A stretch of DNA of 9,566 bases from JBQTIM01 sp052388135 (lineage in GTDB: Bacteria; Elusimicrobiota; Elusimicrobia; FEN-1173): NCBI GenBank assembly GCA_052388135.1, contig JBQTIM010000036.1, positions 1 through 9,566 on the forward strand, written 5' to 3'. Of the stretch, positions 1 to 5,658 are shown in pieces; within the stretch, counting starts at the first letter, position 1, and each line of letters begins with the position of its first letter. A program made the position numbers and the translations under genes. Under the pieces are notes generated by a model. The model did no database searches, had not been told where the DNA came from, and saw nothing but the letters and a program-made list of their open reading frames with translations.

Positions 1-1511
1 CTTTTCAAAGGACCGGTGAGGAGGAGGGCCGTTTTCCGCAGGGGCGTGAACGTCTCGTCCTTGAGATGCCGGAGGACGCCCAGCTCCACGAGGCCTTTCG
101 TTAATCCCGCGGCCACGGCCAGGGCGAAGAAAAGCGGGCGGCCGGCGCCGGCCAATCCCCAAAGAGGCGGACCCAGGGAACCCCTGGTGTGGAAAAATTT
201 AAACGCCGTCGCCCGGGAGGCCCACCAGGCCCGGGGCGTGTCGCGGTATATCATGACCGAGCAGAAAACGCCGGCCCATCCCGCGAGAGCCGTGGACGAC
301 AAAACGCCGCGCAAGAAACCGGCCCCCTTAACCCACTCCGGCAGAACCAGCATCGCCGGCATGTGCGGTTCCCAAACGGGACGCCACGCCAGGGCCGCCG
401 ACAACAAAGCCAGCTTGGCGAAAAGTCCGAAAACCACCGCCTCTCGGCTCAGCCAGGAGTGCCGCAAACCCACCACCACCCTGAACGCGTAAAGCGGCCG
501 GCCCAGGTGCAGCATGGCCACGGCCAAACCCGCCACGCCCACCGCCGCCGCCACGGCGCTTCCCCAACGAAGTCCCGCATTTCCCACGAAAGGCAAAAGT
601 GAAAAAGCCCCCGCCGCGGCCTGGGTCAGCACCAACATAAAAACCAACGGATATTCCGGGTGTTGAGGTTTCACCGCGCCGTGGTCCGCCCCCAGCGCGT
701 TGGCCGGTATTTTCTTGGACGACACGTAGCGAGTCGTGGGCTGGGTGTAGCGCGGGTCCGGCGAGGAGGGAATTTGAAAATGTTTCCCCGGCTGAATTTT
801 GGCGTCCAGCACATCCACCAGCGTGATGCGGATGGCCTCGTTGGGGCAGGACTGCACGCAGGCCGGCGCCTCGCCCTCCTGCAGGCGGTCCGTGCACATG
901 TCGCACTTCCGCACGATGCCGCGCTTCTTATTGTACTGCGGGACCAAATAGGGGCACTTGTAGGTGCAATACTGGCAGCCGATGCACTGGTCGTCCAAAT
1001 GCTTCACGATGCCCGTGACGGGGTCTTTCTCGTAAGCGTCCACGGGACAGCCCGTCAGACAGGCCGGCTCCACGCAATGGTGGCAGGCCGCCGTGATGTT
1101 CTGCTGATAGAAAGAGGGCGACGAAAAAGCCAGCGAAGCCGAGTCCTCCACGGGATCGGCCCGGACCCGGCCCGACGGATGGGGATCGGATTCCGCCGCC
1201 GTCTTCCGCCCTTGGATCAGCCCCACCGCGCGCCAGGTTTCTCCCTCGTCCAGGCCGTTGCGGCTGTGGCAGCCCGTCACGCAGGCCTTGCAGCCGGAAC
1301 AGCTGTCCAGGTTCACCTCGAAGGCGTACTGCTGGCCGGGGTTGGGGGGCCGCCCCGGGATCAGCTCCTTGTAAAATTTTTCCTGTCGCGGCGCGGCGCC
1401 CCGGTCGTGCAGGTCCGAAAAGCGGTCCACGGGCGTCAGGGTTCCCTGCTCCGCCAGGAACGCCTCCAGCCGGGTCTGTTTCTTCTCTTTGATTTCGATC
1501 CTCGGTCCCAT
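1..1511 (-). CDS. DmsB-DmsC fusion: four-cluster ferredoxin plus membrane anchor of a DMSO-reductase-family enzyme (3' end beyond window)
   Basis: The frame is open from ATG 1509-1511 to the left edge (503 codons seen, no stop), so the C-terminus is missing. Four [4Fe-4S] motifs are visible: C71/74/77/81, C143/146/151/155, C176/179/182/186 and C203/206/218/222, the layout of DmsB/NrfC-type electron-transfer subunits. From about residue 284 the protein becomes hydrophobic with at least five membrane segments. It shows DmsC hallmarks: EYPLVF at the first segment (286-291), then HLGRP (335-339) and SWLSRE (352-357). Known family role: electrons pass between membrane quinone and an external molybdopterin catalytic subunit through the clusters. 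In E. coli DmsB and DmsC are separate; here they are one chain, an arrangement I believe occurs in other bacteria. The neighbour on the 5' side is unrelated (tag), so the catalytic subunit is inferred to lie past the left edge. The substrate (DMSO, TMAO, thiosulfate, tetrathionate or other) cannot be told from this subunit. The chosen start has AAGGA 4 bases upstream; an in-frame ATG at 1568 would translate through the terminator hairpin and is less likely. Confidence 0.9.
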   Translation of the reverse strand, partial: MGPRIEIKEKKQTRLEAFLAEQGTLTPVDRFSDLHDRGAAPRQEKFYKELIPGRPPNPGQQYAFEVNLDSCSGCKACVTGCHSRNGLDEGETWRAVGLIQGRKTAAESDPHPSGRVRADPVEDSASLAFSSPSFYQQNITAACHHCVEPACLTGCPVDAYEKDPVTGIVKHLDDQCIGCQYCTYKCPYLVPQYNKKRGIVRKCDMCTDRLQEGEAPACVQSCPNEAIRITLVDVLDAKIQPGKHFQIPSSPDPRYTQPTTRYVSSKKIPANALGADHGAVKPQHPEYPLVFMLVLTQAAAGAFSLLPFVGNAGLRWGSAVAAAVGVAGLAVAMLHLGRPLYAFRVVVGLRHSWLSREAVVFGLFAKLALLSAALAWRPVWEPHMPAMLVLPEWVKGAGFLRGVLSSTALAGWAGVFCSVMIYRDTPRAWWASRATAFKFFHTRGSLGPPLWGLAGAGRPLFFALAVAAGLTKGLVELGVLRHLKDETFTPLRKTALLLTGPLK

Positions 1512-1527
1512 GTGATCCTTTTCGGGC

Positions 1528-1562
1528 AATAAAAAAGGCCTCCCGCGAAAACCGGAAGGCCT
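1528..1562 (-). terminator. Intrinsic terminator or attenuator hairpin
   Basis: On the minus strand AGGCCTTCCG (1562-1553) pairs with CGGGAGGCCT (1545-1536) to give a 10-bp stem with one G-U pair and a 7-base loop. It is followed directly by six T, then ATT. This is a textbook rho-independent terminator. It could end the tag transcript. Because it sits only 16 bases before the start codon of the DmsB-DmsC gene, and downstream of a likely promoter at 1598-1625, it may instead act as an attenuator of that gene. Confidence 0.8.
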
Positions 1563-1575
1563 CGTCATCGATTAT

Positions 1576-1593
1576 GGGCACGACTGCGTGCCC
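1576..1593 (-). other. Perfect 7-bp hairpin in the leader of the DmsB-DmsC gene
   Basis: GGGCACG (1576-1582) and CGTGCCC (1587-1593) form a perfect stem around a 4-base loop. The transcript would begin just at or before this hairpin if the promoter at 1598-1625 is used. No U-tract follows, so it is not itself a terminator. The base of its 5' arm on the minus strand (CGGGCA, 1594-1589) is also complementary to TGCCCG (1528-1523) just before the ribosome binding site, so an alternative long-range pairing is possible. Function unknown. Confidence 0.55.
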
Positions 1594-1597
1594 GGTC

Positions 1598-1625
1598 AGT
1601 ATAGCATTTTTATTCCCAACTTCAG
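1598..1625 (-). promoter_or_regulatory. Likely sigma70-type promoter for the DmsB-DmsC gene
   Basis: On the minus strand the -10 hexamer TATACT (1603-1598) matches the consensus at five of six positions. CTGAAG (1625-1620) with a 16-base spacer is a weak -35. Transcription would start near 1591 and give a leader of about 80 bases holding two hairpins. The A/T-rich patch here stands out in an otherwise GC-rich sequence, which supports a regulatory role. Confidence 0.5.
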
Positions 1626-1662
1626 CGCGATCACCGAGGGGCTCGCAACAGCCTGCGGCCGT

Positions 1663-2265
1663 TCATCGTTTAGCCCGCCCGATCTTCCCCCGCGCCGAAG
1701 CGCCGCGGCGGAAGCAGGAAACCGTGTGGTCGTTCACCATGCCCACGGCCTGCATGTGGGCGTAGACGACGGTGGGGCCGAGGAACTTAAAGCCGCGCGC
1801 CTTCAAGTCCTGGGCCCAGGCCAGAGCTTCGGGGATGTGCGGCGGATAATCCTTGAGCGCGCGGAAACGATGGACGATGGGCTCGCCCTTCACCCAGGAC
1901 CACATGTATCGGGAAAACGTCCCGAACTCCTTCCGCACTTCCAGAAAAAGCTTGGCGTTCAGAACGGCGGCGCGGATTTTCGCGCGGTTGCGGACGATGC
2001 CGGCGTCGCGGCGCAGCCGCGCGGCGTCCCGGGGGCCGAAGCGGGCCACCTTGCGGAAATCGAAACCCGCGAAGGCGCGGCGAAAGTTTTCCCGTTTGTA
2101 GAGGATCGTCCGCCAGGACAGGCCGGCCTGGAACGCCTCCAGGATGAGGAACTCGAAGATTTTCCGGTCGTCCCGCACGGGCACGCCCCATTCCTCGTCG
2201 TGGTATTTCCTATATAAGGCGTCGCCGGGAATCAGCCAGGGGCAGCGGGGCTTATCGTCCTTCAT
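1663..2265 (-). CDS. tag: DNA-3-methyladenine glycosylase I
   Basis: This 200-residue protein removes N3-methyladenine from alkylated DNA by hydrolysing the N-glycosidic bond, the first step of base-excision repair in the cytoplasm. It aligns by eye along its length with E. coli Tag: CPW near the N-terminus, YHDEEWGVP (21-29), LEAFQAGLSW (42-51), KRENFR, DAGIVRNR, and RGFKFLGPT near the C-terminus. The zinc ligands known in Tag are all present as C8, H22, H180 and C184. E43 falls at the position of the active-site glutamate. The length is close to the E. coli protein, with a short basic tail after C184. The start is supported by AGGAAGGG on the minus strand (2280-2272) with a 6-base A/T spacer. 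It begins 28 bases after the ABC permease stop and is probably the last gene of that operon; whether the exporter has anything to do with alkylation resistance is unknown. Confidence 0.95.
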   Translation of the reverse strand: MKDDKPRCPWLIPGDALYRKYHDEEWGVPVRDDRKIFEFLILEAFQAGLSWRTILYKRENFRRAFAGFDFRKVARFGPRDAARLRRDAGIVRNRAKIRAAVLNAKLFLEVRKEFGTFSRYMWSWVKGEPIVHRFRALKDYPPHIPEALAWAQDLKARGFKFLGPTVVYAHMQAVGMVNDHTVSCFRRGASARGKIGRAKR

Positions 2266-2293
2266 AAAAAACCCTTCCTTTCCGAATGTATTT

Positions 2294-3055
2294 TCATCCC
2301 GCCCGGTCGATGGCCCGCACGGCCAGGGACAGGCTCACGACGGTGAAAACGGCGAAAGCGGCCAGTTGCAAGAGGAACGCCGACGGCGAGCCGGCGCCGA
2401 ACAGCGTGAAACGCAGGATGTCGGCCTGCCAGGTCATGGGGTTCACGAAAGCCGCCGCGCGGAACCAGGCCGGCAGGCCGTCCAAGGGATAAAAAAGGCT
2501 GCTCAACAGCATCAGCACGATGTAGGCCGCGCTGGTGAAGGTGTTGAACGAATCCATGCGGCGCACGCGCACCGCCAGGACGCTGAAAAAGAAGAACCAT
2601 CCGGCGGTGGTGAAAGCCACCAGCCCTAGGACGGCCGGCAGGCGGCTCCAGCGGACGGGCACGTCCAGCGCGCCGGCGCCCAGGCCGAGGAGGATGAGGG
2701 ACCCCAGGCATCCCAGCAAAACGTTGAAGGCGATCTTGCCCAGCAGGAGCTGGCGTCGCGTGATGGGGTAGGTCAACAGCTCGTAAAAAATCCCCGAGTC
2801 CTTGTCCATGAAGAATCCCCAGGACGTGTTCATGGCGATGGTGAAGGTGGACATGGCCAGCACGCCGGGCAGGAAAAAGTCCGCGTAGCCGGTGGAAACG
2901 CCCCCTACGGCGAACCCGCCGCCCATGGCTTTCTCGAACCCCACGCCGAACAGGATCAAGTAAAGCGCCGGCACGAACAAGTCCCACACGGCGAAGGAGA
3001 GGTTGGTGAGCCGCTGAAGGAAGTCTCGATAGAAGACGGCGGCGACGCCGTTCAC
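2294..3055 (-). CDS. ABC-2 type exporter permease
   Basis: This is the membrane subunit (253 residues) of an ABC exporter whose ATPase is encoded directly upstream. It has an N-terminal cytoplasmic stretch (RDFLQRLTN) and about six hydrophobic segments, starting at FVPALYLILFGVGF. A loop motif DKDSGIFYELLTYPITRRQLLLGK (split here as DKDSGIFYELL and TYPITRRQLLLGK) and the NPMTWQADILRF region near the C-terminus are typical of ABC-2/DrrB-like permeases that export drugs, glycolipids or polysaccharide precursors. The start is GTG (3055-3053) and overlaps the ATPase stop as GTGA, so the two are probably translationally coupled in a 1:1 manner. The substrate cannot be inferred from sequence. A half-transporter of this type works as an ATPase dimer with a permease dimer. 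Confidence 0.9.
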   Translation of the reverse strand: MNGVAAVFYRDFLQRLTNLSFAVWDLFVPALYLILFGVGFEKAMGGGFAVGGVSTGYADFFLPGVLAMSTFTIAMNTSWGFFMDKDSGIFYELLTYPITRRQLLLGKIAFNVLLGCLGSLILLGLGAGALDVPVRWSRLPAVLGLVAFTTAGWFFFFSVLAVRVRRMDSFNTFTSAAYIVLMLLSSLFYPLDGLPAWFRAAAFVNPMTWQADILRFTLFGAGSPSAFLLQLAAFAVFTVVSLSLAVRAIDRAG

Positions 3056-4014
3056 GGGCGGGCCTCCGCCGCGGCCGCCGCGTCGGCTCCCACCACCTCG
3101 ACGAAAATGTCCTCAAGCCCGGCGCCGCGCACCTCGAAGTGCCGGAGGGGAACGTCCCGCGCCACCTCCGCCAGGCGGCCCAGGAGCGCGGCTTCCTCGC
3201 CCTTGAAAAGAAGTTCCGCGGTCTCGCCGTCCACCCGCAGTTCCGCCGGGTTCAAGGATTGCAGGCGCTCCCGCAGGCCGGCGTCCGGCCGGGCGAAGGC
3301 CAGGCTCACGCGGAACAGCCGGCTGGACAGCCGCCGCAGCTCGGGCAGCGTGCCGGCGGCCAACGTGCGGCCCTTGTGGATGATCATCACCGTGTCGCAA
3401 AGCTCCTCGGCTTCGCTTAAGACCTGGGTGGTGAGGAGGACGGCGCGGCCCGCCCGGGCCTCGCGGCGGATGCGGTCCAGCACGCGCCGCCGCATGAGCG
3501 GATCCATGCCCGTCGTGGCCTCGTCCAGGAAAATCACCGGCGCGTCCGTCATGAACACCTTGGCCACCTGCACCCGCCGCTTGGTGCCCAGGCTCAAGTC
3601 CTGGGCGGTTTCCCGCGCCTTGTCCCGCAGCTCGAACTCGTCCAGGACGGCGTCCAGGCGGCGGGCGGTTTCCGTGCGGCCCAGTCCGTGCAGGTAAGCG
3701 TAGACGCGCAGGTTGTCCGCCACGGTGAGCATGGTCTCCGCCGCCGTCTGCTGAAGCACGGCGGCCATGCGCCCCCTCGCCTTGAGGGGCTCCTTCACAA
3801 CGTCGAAACCCTGCACCGCCGCCCGGCCCGCCGTGGGCCGCGTGATGGTGGTCAAAATTTTTATCAGCGTGCTTTTGCCGGCGCCGTTGGGCCCCAGCAG
3901 GCCGTAGATCTGCCCGGGCTTGACGGAAAACGAAACCCCGTCCAGCGCCCGAACCGGCTCGCCCGAACTTCCGCGATAGGTTTTTTGCAGGTCCTCCACG
4001 TCCACGGCGTTCAT
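3052..4014 (-). CDS. ABC exporter ATP-binding protein, DrrA-like
   Basis: This is the cytoplasmic ATPase (320 residues) that powers the ABC-2 permease encoded downstream. In order: A-loop Tyr13, Walker A GPNGAGKST (41-49), Q-loop around Q88/Q89, signature LSLGTKRRV (140-148), Walker B with catalytic Glu VIFLDEA (160-166), D-loop TGMDP (168-172), and a C-terminal accessory domain (about 225-305) like that of DrrA-type ATPases. The switch-loop position reads LLTTQVLSEAE with Gln197 where most ABC ATPases have His; Gln here is familiar in DrrA-like proteins. The signature has Leu at the second position instead of the usual Gly. The tail is alanine-rich (GADAAAAAEARP). ATG at 4014 gives a family-typical N-terminus but has only TAGGAC one base upstream, so initiation may be SD-poor. 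The gene heads the minus-strand group ATPase-permease-tag. Confidence 0.93.
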   Translation of the reverse strand: MNAVDVEDLQKTYRGSSGEPVRALDGVSFSVKPGQIYGLLGPNGAGKSTLIKILTTITRPTAGRAAVQGFDVVKEPLKARGRMAAVLQQTAAETMLTVADNLRVYAYLHGLGRTETARRLDAVLDEFELRDKARETAQDLSLGTKRRVQVAKVFMTDAPVIFLDEATTGMDPLMRRRVLDRIRREARAGRAVLLTTQVLSEAEELCDTVMIIHKGRTLAAGTLPELRRLSSRLFRVSLAFARPDAGLRERLQSLNPAELRVDGETAELLFKGEEAALLGRLAEVARDVPLRHFEVRGAGLEDIFVEVVGADAAAAAEARP

Positions 4015-4344
4015 GTCCTATATTGTGCCAAATCACAGGCCGCCCACGCTTAAATTCCCCGCGTTGTCGCCCGCCGCCGGGTATTCTAGAATGGGAGTTC
4101 GCCGTCATGCCTCCCCCGGACCTTTCCGCCTGGACGGCCGTTTTCATCCGGTGGATACCGGCCGCTGCATCGTCGCCCATCGTCGGCCGCGACGTCGCCC
4201 GCCGGGGCCGGCTTGATCATCGCCGGCATGGCCGCGATTTGCGGGCCGCCGGCAAGGGCGCTCGGACTGGATGTTCGAGGAATCTAAGCGCGCCCGGCGC
4301 TCATGGAACGGGCTGAAGAAACGGGGCGATATTTCATCGGCACA
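4015..4344. other. Divergent intergenic region and tadA leader, no gene recognised
   Basis: About 330 bases separate the divergent starts of the ABC ATPase and tadA. The part nearest the ATPase (4015-4092) is relatively A/T-rich and holds the plus-strand promoter at 4064-4092. From about 4099 to 4344 a long GC-rich leader would be transcribed. I found no tRNA, SRP RNA or known riboswitch in it. An ATG at 4107 with GGAG upstream opens a 69-codon frame to 4316, but its product is arginine/alanine-rich and has no recognisable domain, so I do not call it a gene. Several GC-rich inverted repeats (for example GCCGGC at both ends of a short stretch near 4220-4255) could form structure. Confidence 0.5.
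4064..4092 (+). promoter_or_regulatory. Sigma70-type promoter for tadA and following genes
   Basis: TTGTCG (4064-4069), a 17-base spacer, and TAGAAT (4087-4092) match the consensus at four of six and five of six positions with ideal spacing. The predicted start is near 4099, roughly 245 bases before the chosen tadA start, so the transcript has a long leader. Confidence 0.6.
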
Positions 4345-4902
4345 ATGAAACAACGCGAGAATACGAATCAAACGGATCAGCGGCTCATGCGCCTGGCCCT
4401 GCGCAAGGCACGTGAAGCGGGCGGGGCGGACGAGGTGCCTGTGGGCGCCGTTTTAACCCTCAACGGCAAAGTTCTGGCCGCCGACCGAAACCGCATTCGC
4501 GAGCTTCGCGACCCCACGGCCCACGCGGAGATTCTCGTCCTGCGCGCCGCCGCCCGGCGATTGAAAAACGAGCGCCTGTGTGATACAATCCTTTACACAA
4601 CCATAGAGCCATGCCCCATGTGCGCCGGGGCCATCGTCCTGGCGCGGGTCGCCCGGGTCGTCTACGGAGCGGCCGATCCCAAGGCGGGCGCGGGCGGCAC
4701 GCTTCTCGACCTTCTCCGCCACCCCGGCCTCAACCATCGCGCGGACGTTTCCGGGGGCGTTCTGAAGCGCGAAGCGGCGCGCCTCCTTCAAAATTTCTTC
4801 CGCCGGAAGAGGGCCCTATGCTCACCGACCAACGCTACCATCCGCGCGTCAGCGTCTTCTTCGGCGGCAGCCTCTACAAAAGCCCCCAAGGCGAAAAAAT
4901 AG
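4345..4902 (+). CDS. tadA: tRNA-specific adenosine deaminase
   Basis: TadA deaminates the wobble adenosine (A34) of tRNA-Arg(ACG) to inosine, letting one tRNA read several arginine codons. It acts in the cytoplasm as a zinc-dependent dimer. With the ATG at 4345 the protein has 185 residues. The zinc and catalytic motif HAE lies at H60-E62 and PCPMC places Cys ligands at C90 and C93. EVPVGAVL (30-37), RDPTAHAEI, GAADPKAGAGGTLLDLL, HPGLNHR and the basic FFRRKR end of the core match the family closely. After about residue 158 comes a Ser/Ala/Lys-rich tail that overlaps the PilZ gene out of frame. The start is uncertain: an upstream ATG at 4303 is in frame, and neither has a good ribosome binding site; ATG 4387 (MRLAL) would give a shorter E. 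coli-like form. The family is normally essential. Confidence 0.93.
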   Translation: MKQRENTNQTDQRLMRLALRKAREAGGADEVPVGAVLTLNGKVLAADRNRIRELRDPTAHAEILVLRAAARRLKNERLCDTILYTTIEPCPMCAGAIVLARVARVVYGAADPKAGAGGTLLDLLRHPGLNHRADVSGGVLKREAARLLQNFFRRKRALCSPTNATIRASASSSAAASTKAPKAKK

Positions 4903-5153
4903 GCCGGGCCATCATCCGGGACATGAGCCAGTCCGGCATGCGCATCGAGTCCATCGATCCCCTGGAAAAAGACCAGACGGTCTACGTGGATTTCGAGGTG
5001 GCCGGAAGATTCGATTTTAAAAAAGTGCCGGCCCTGGTGACCCGCAGCTTCAAGCGCCAGTCCGGCTATTTGGTGGGCCTGACGTTCCTGGACGGCCACC
5101 ACAAGCGCCGCGTGCGGCAGGCCCTCTCCTTCGTCCTGGACGACGGGGGATAA
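4818..5153 (+). CDS. Small PilZ-domain protein, probable c-di-GMP receptor
   Basis: This 111-residue protein is a stand-alone PilZ domain. Both parts of the c-di-GMP binding signature are present: RxxxR as R6-YHP-R10 right after the start, and DxSxxG as D35-M-S37-QS-G40. The rest follows the PilZ beta-barrel pattern (VYVDFEV, VPALVTRS, GYLVGLTFL), ending in a short helix with a basic HHKRRVRQA. Family knowledge: such domains bind the second messenger and change motility, exopolysaccharide output or gene expression through partner proteins; the partner is not visible here. The ATG at 4818 is well supported, with GAGG 5 bases upstream and because any later start would lose the RxxxR motif. The first 85 bases overlap the 3' end of tadA in another frame, so the two are probably co-transcribed and coupled. 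Confidence 0.88.
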   Translation: MLTDQRYHPRVSVFFGGSLYKSPQGEKIGRAIIRDMSQSGMRIESIDPLEKDQTVYVDFEVAGRFDFKKVPALVTRSFKRQSGYLVGLTFLDGHHKRRVRQALSFVLDDGG

Positions 5154-5160
5154 GGCAAAC

Positions 5161-5205
5161 AATTTTCGCGCGCGTTCCGCCGGAGCGGGAACCGGCGCGG
5201 AATTT
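5161..5205 (+). repeat. Imperfect inverted repeat between the PilZ gene and ssrA
   Basis: An 18-base arm beginning AATTTTCGCGC pairs with an arm ending GCGCGGAATT with four mismatches, around a GC-rich loop. It lies just after the PilZ stop codon and could be a terminator for the tadA-PilZ transcript, although no clear T-run follows. I see no convincing separate promoter for ssrA in 5154-5234. Confidence 0.4.
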
Positions 5206-5234
5206 CGTCGTTGTACCTGTGGTCCATTCCCTTC

Positions 5235-5582
<348 letters not shown>

Positions 5583-5594
5583 ATACCCACGCGA

Positions 5595-5627
5595 GGAAAG
5601 CCCAACCGCCTATCGGTTGGGCTTTCC
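5595..5627 (+). terminator. ssrA terminator, perfect 14-bp hairpin
   Basis: GGAAAGCCCAACCG (5595-5608) and CGGTTGGGCTTTCC (5614-5627) are perfectly complementary around a 5-base loop (CCTAT). The arms are A-rich on the left and T-rich on the right, so it could work on both strands, but the T-run is short (TTT). It begins 12 bases after the tmRNA CCA end and ends 31 bases before the likely start of the next gene. Confidence 0.8.
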
Positions 5628-5658
5628 CATGAATGAGGAAAGAAAGGTCAGGGCCGGC

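Noticed and set aside
928..1581. 217-codon minus-strand frame beginning at GTG 1581
   Set aside because: It is out of frame with the DmsB-DmsC gene, shows no domain, and is explained by GC-rich shadow coding; the competing frame has 16 ordered cysteines and membrane motifs.
1512..1594. Resemblance of the leader (hairpin, then ATAATCGATGACGAGGCC) to the fluoride riboswitch
   Set aside because: The first hairpin has only a 4-base loop and lacks the conserved loop bases that make the pseudoknot in crcB RNAs; the likeness to the downstream TGATG segment looks like chance.
4015..4040. Leaderless promoter right before the ABC ATPase ATG (minus-strand CAATATAGG)
   Set aside because: No acceptable -35 partner at normal spacing and the -10 fit is weak; mentioned only as context to the argB case.
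4107..4316. 69-codon frame in the tadA leader with a GGAG upstream
   Set aside because: Arg/Ala/Gly-rich product with no recognisable domain, overlaps the alternative tadA start; in this GC-rich DNA such frames arise readily.
5617..5658. Longer start (TTG 5617 or ATG 5629) for the TPR membrane protein
   Set aside because: TTG 5617 lies inside the ssrA terminator stem and ATG 5629 has no ribosome binding site; ATG 5659 has AGGG at good spacing and a normal hydrophobic start.
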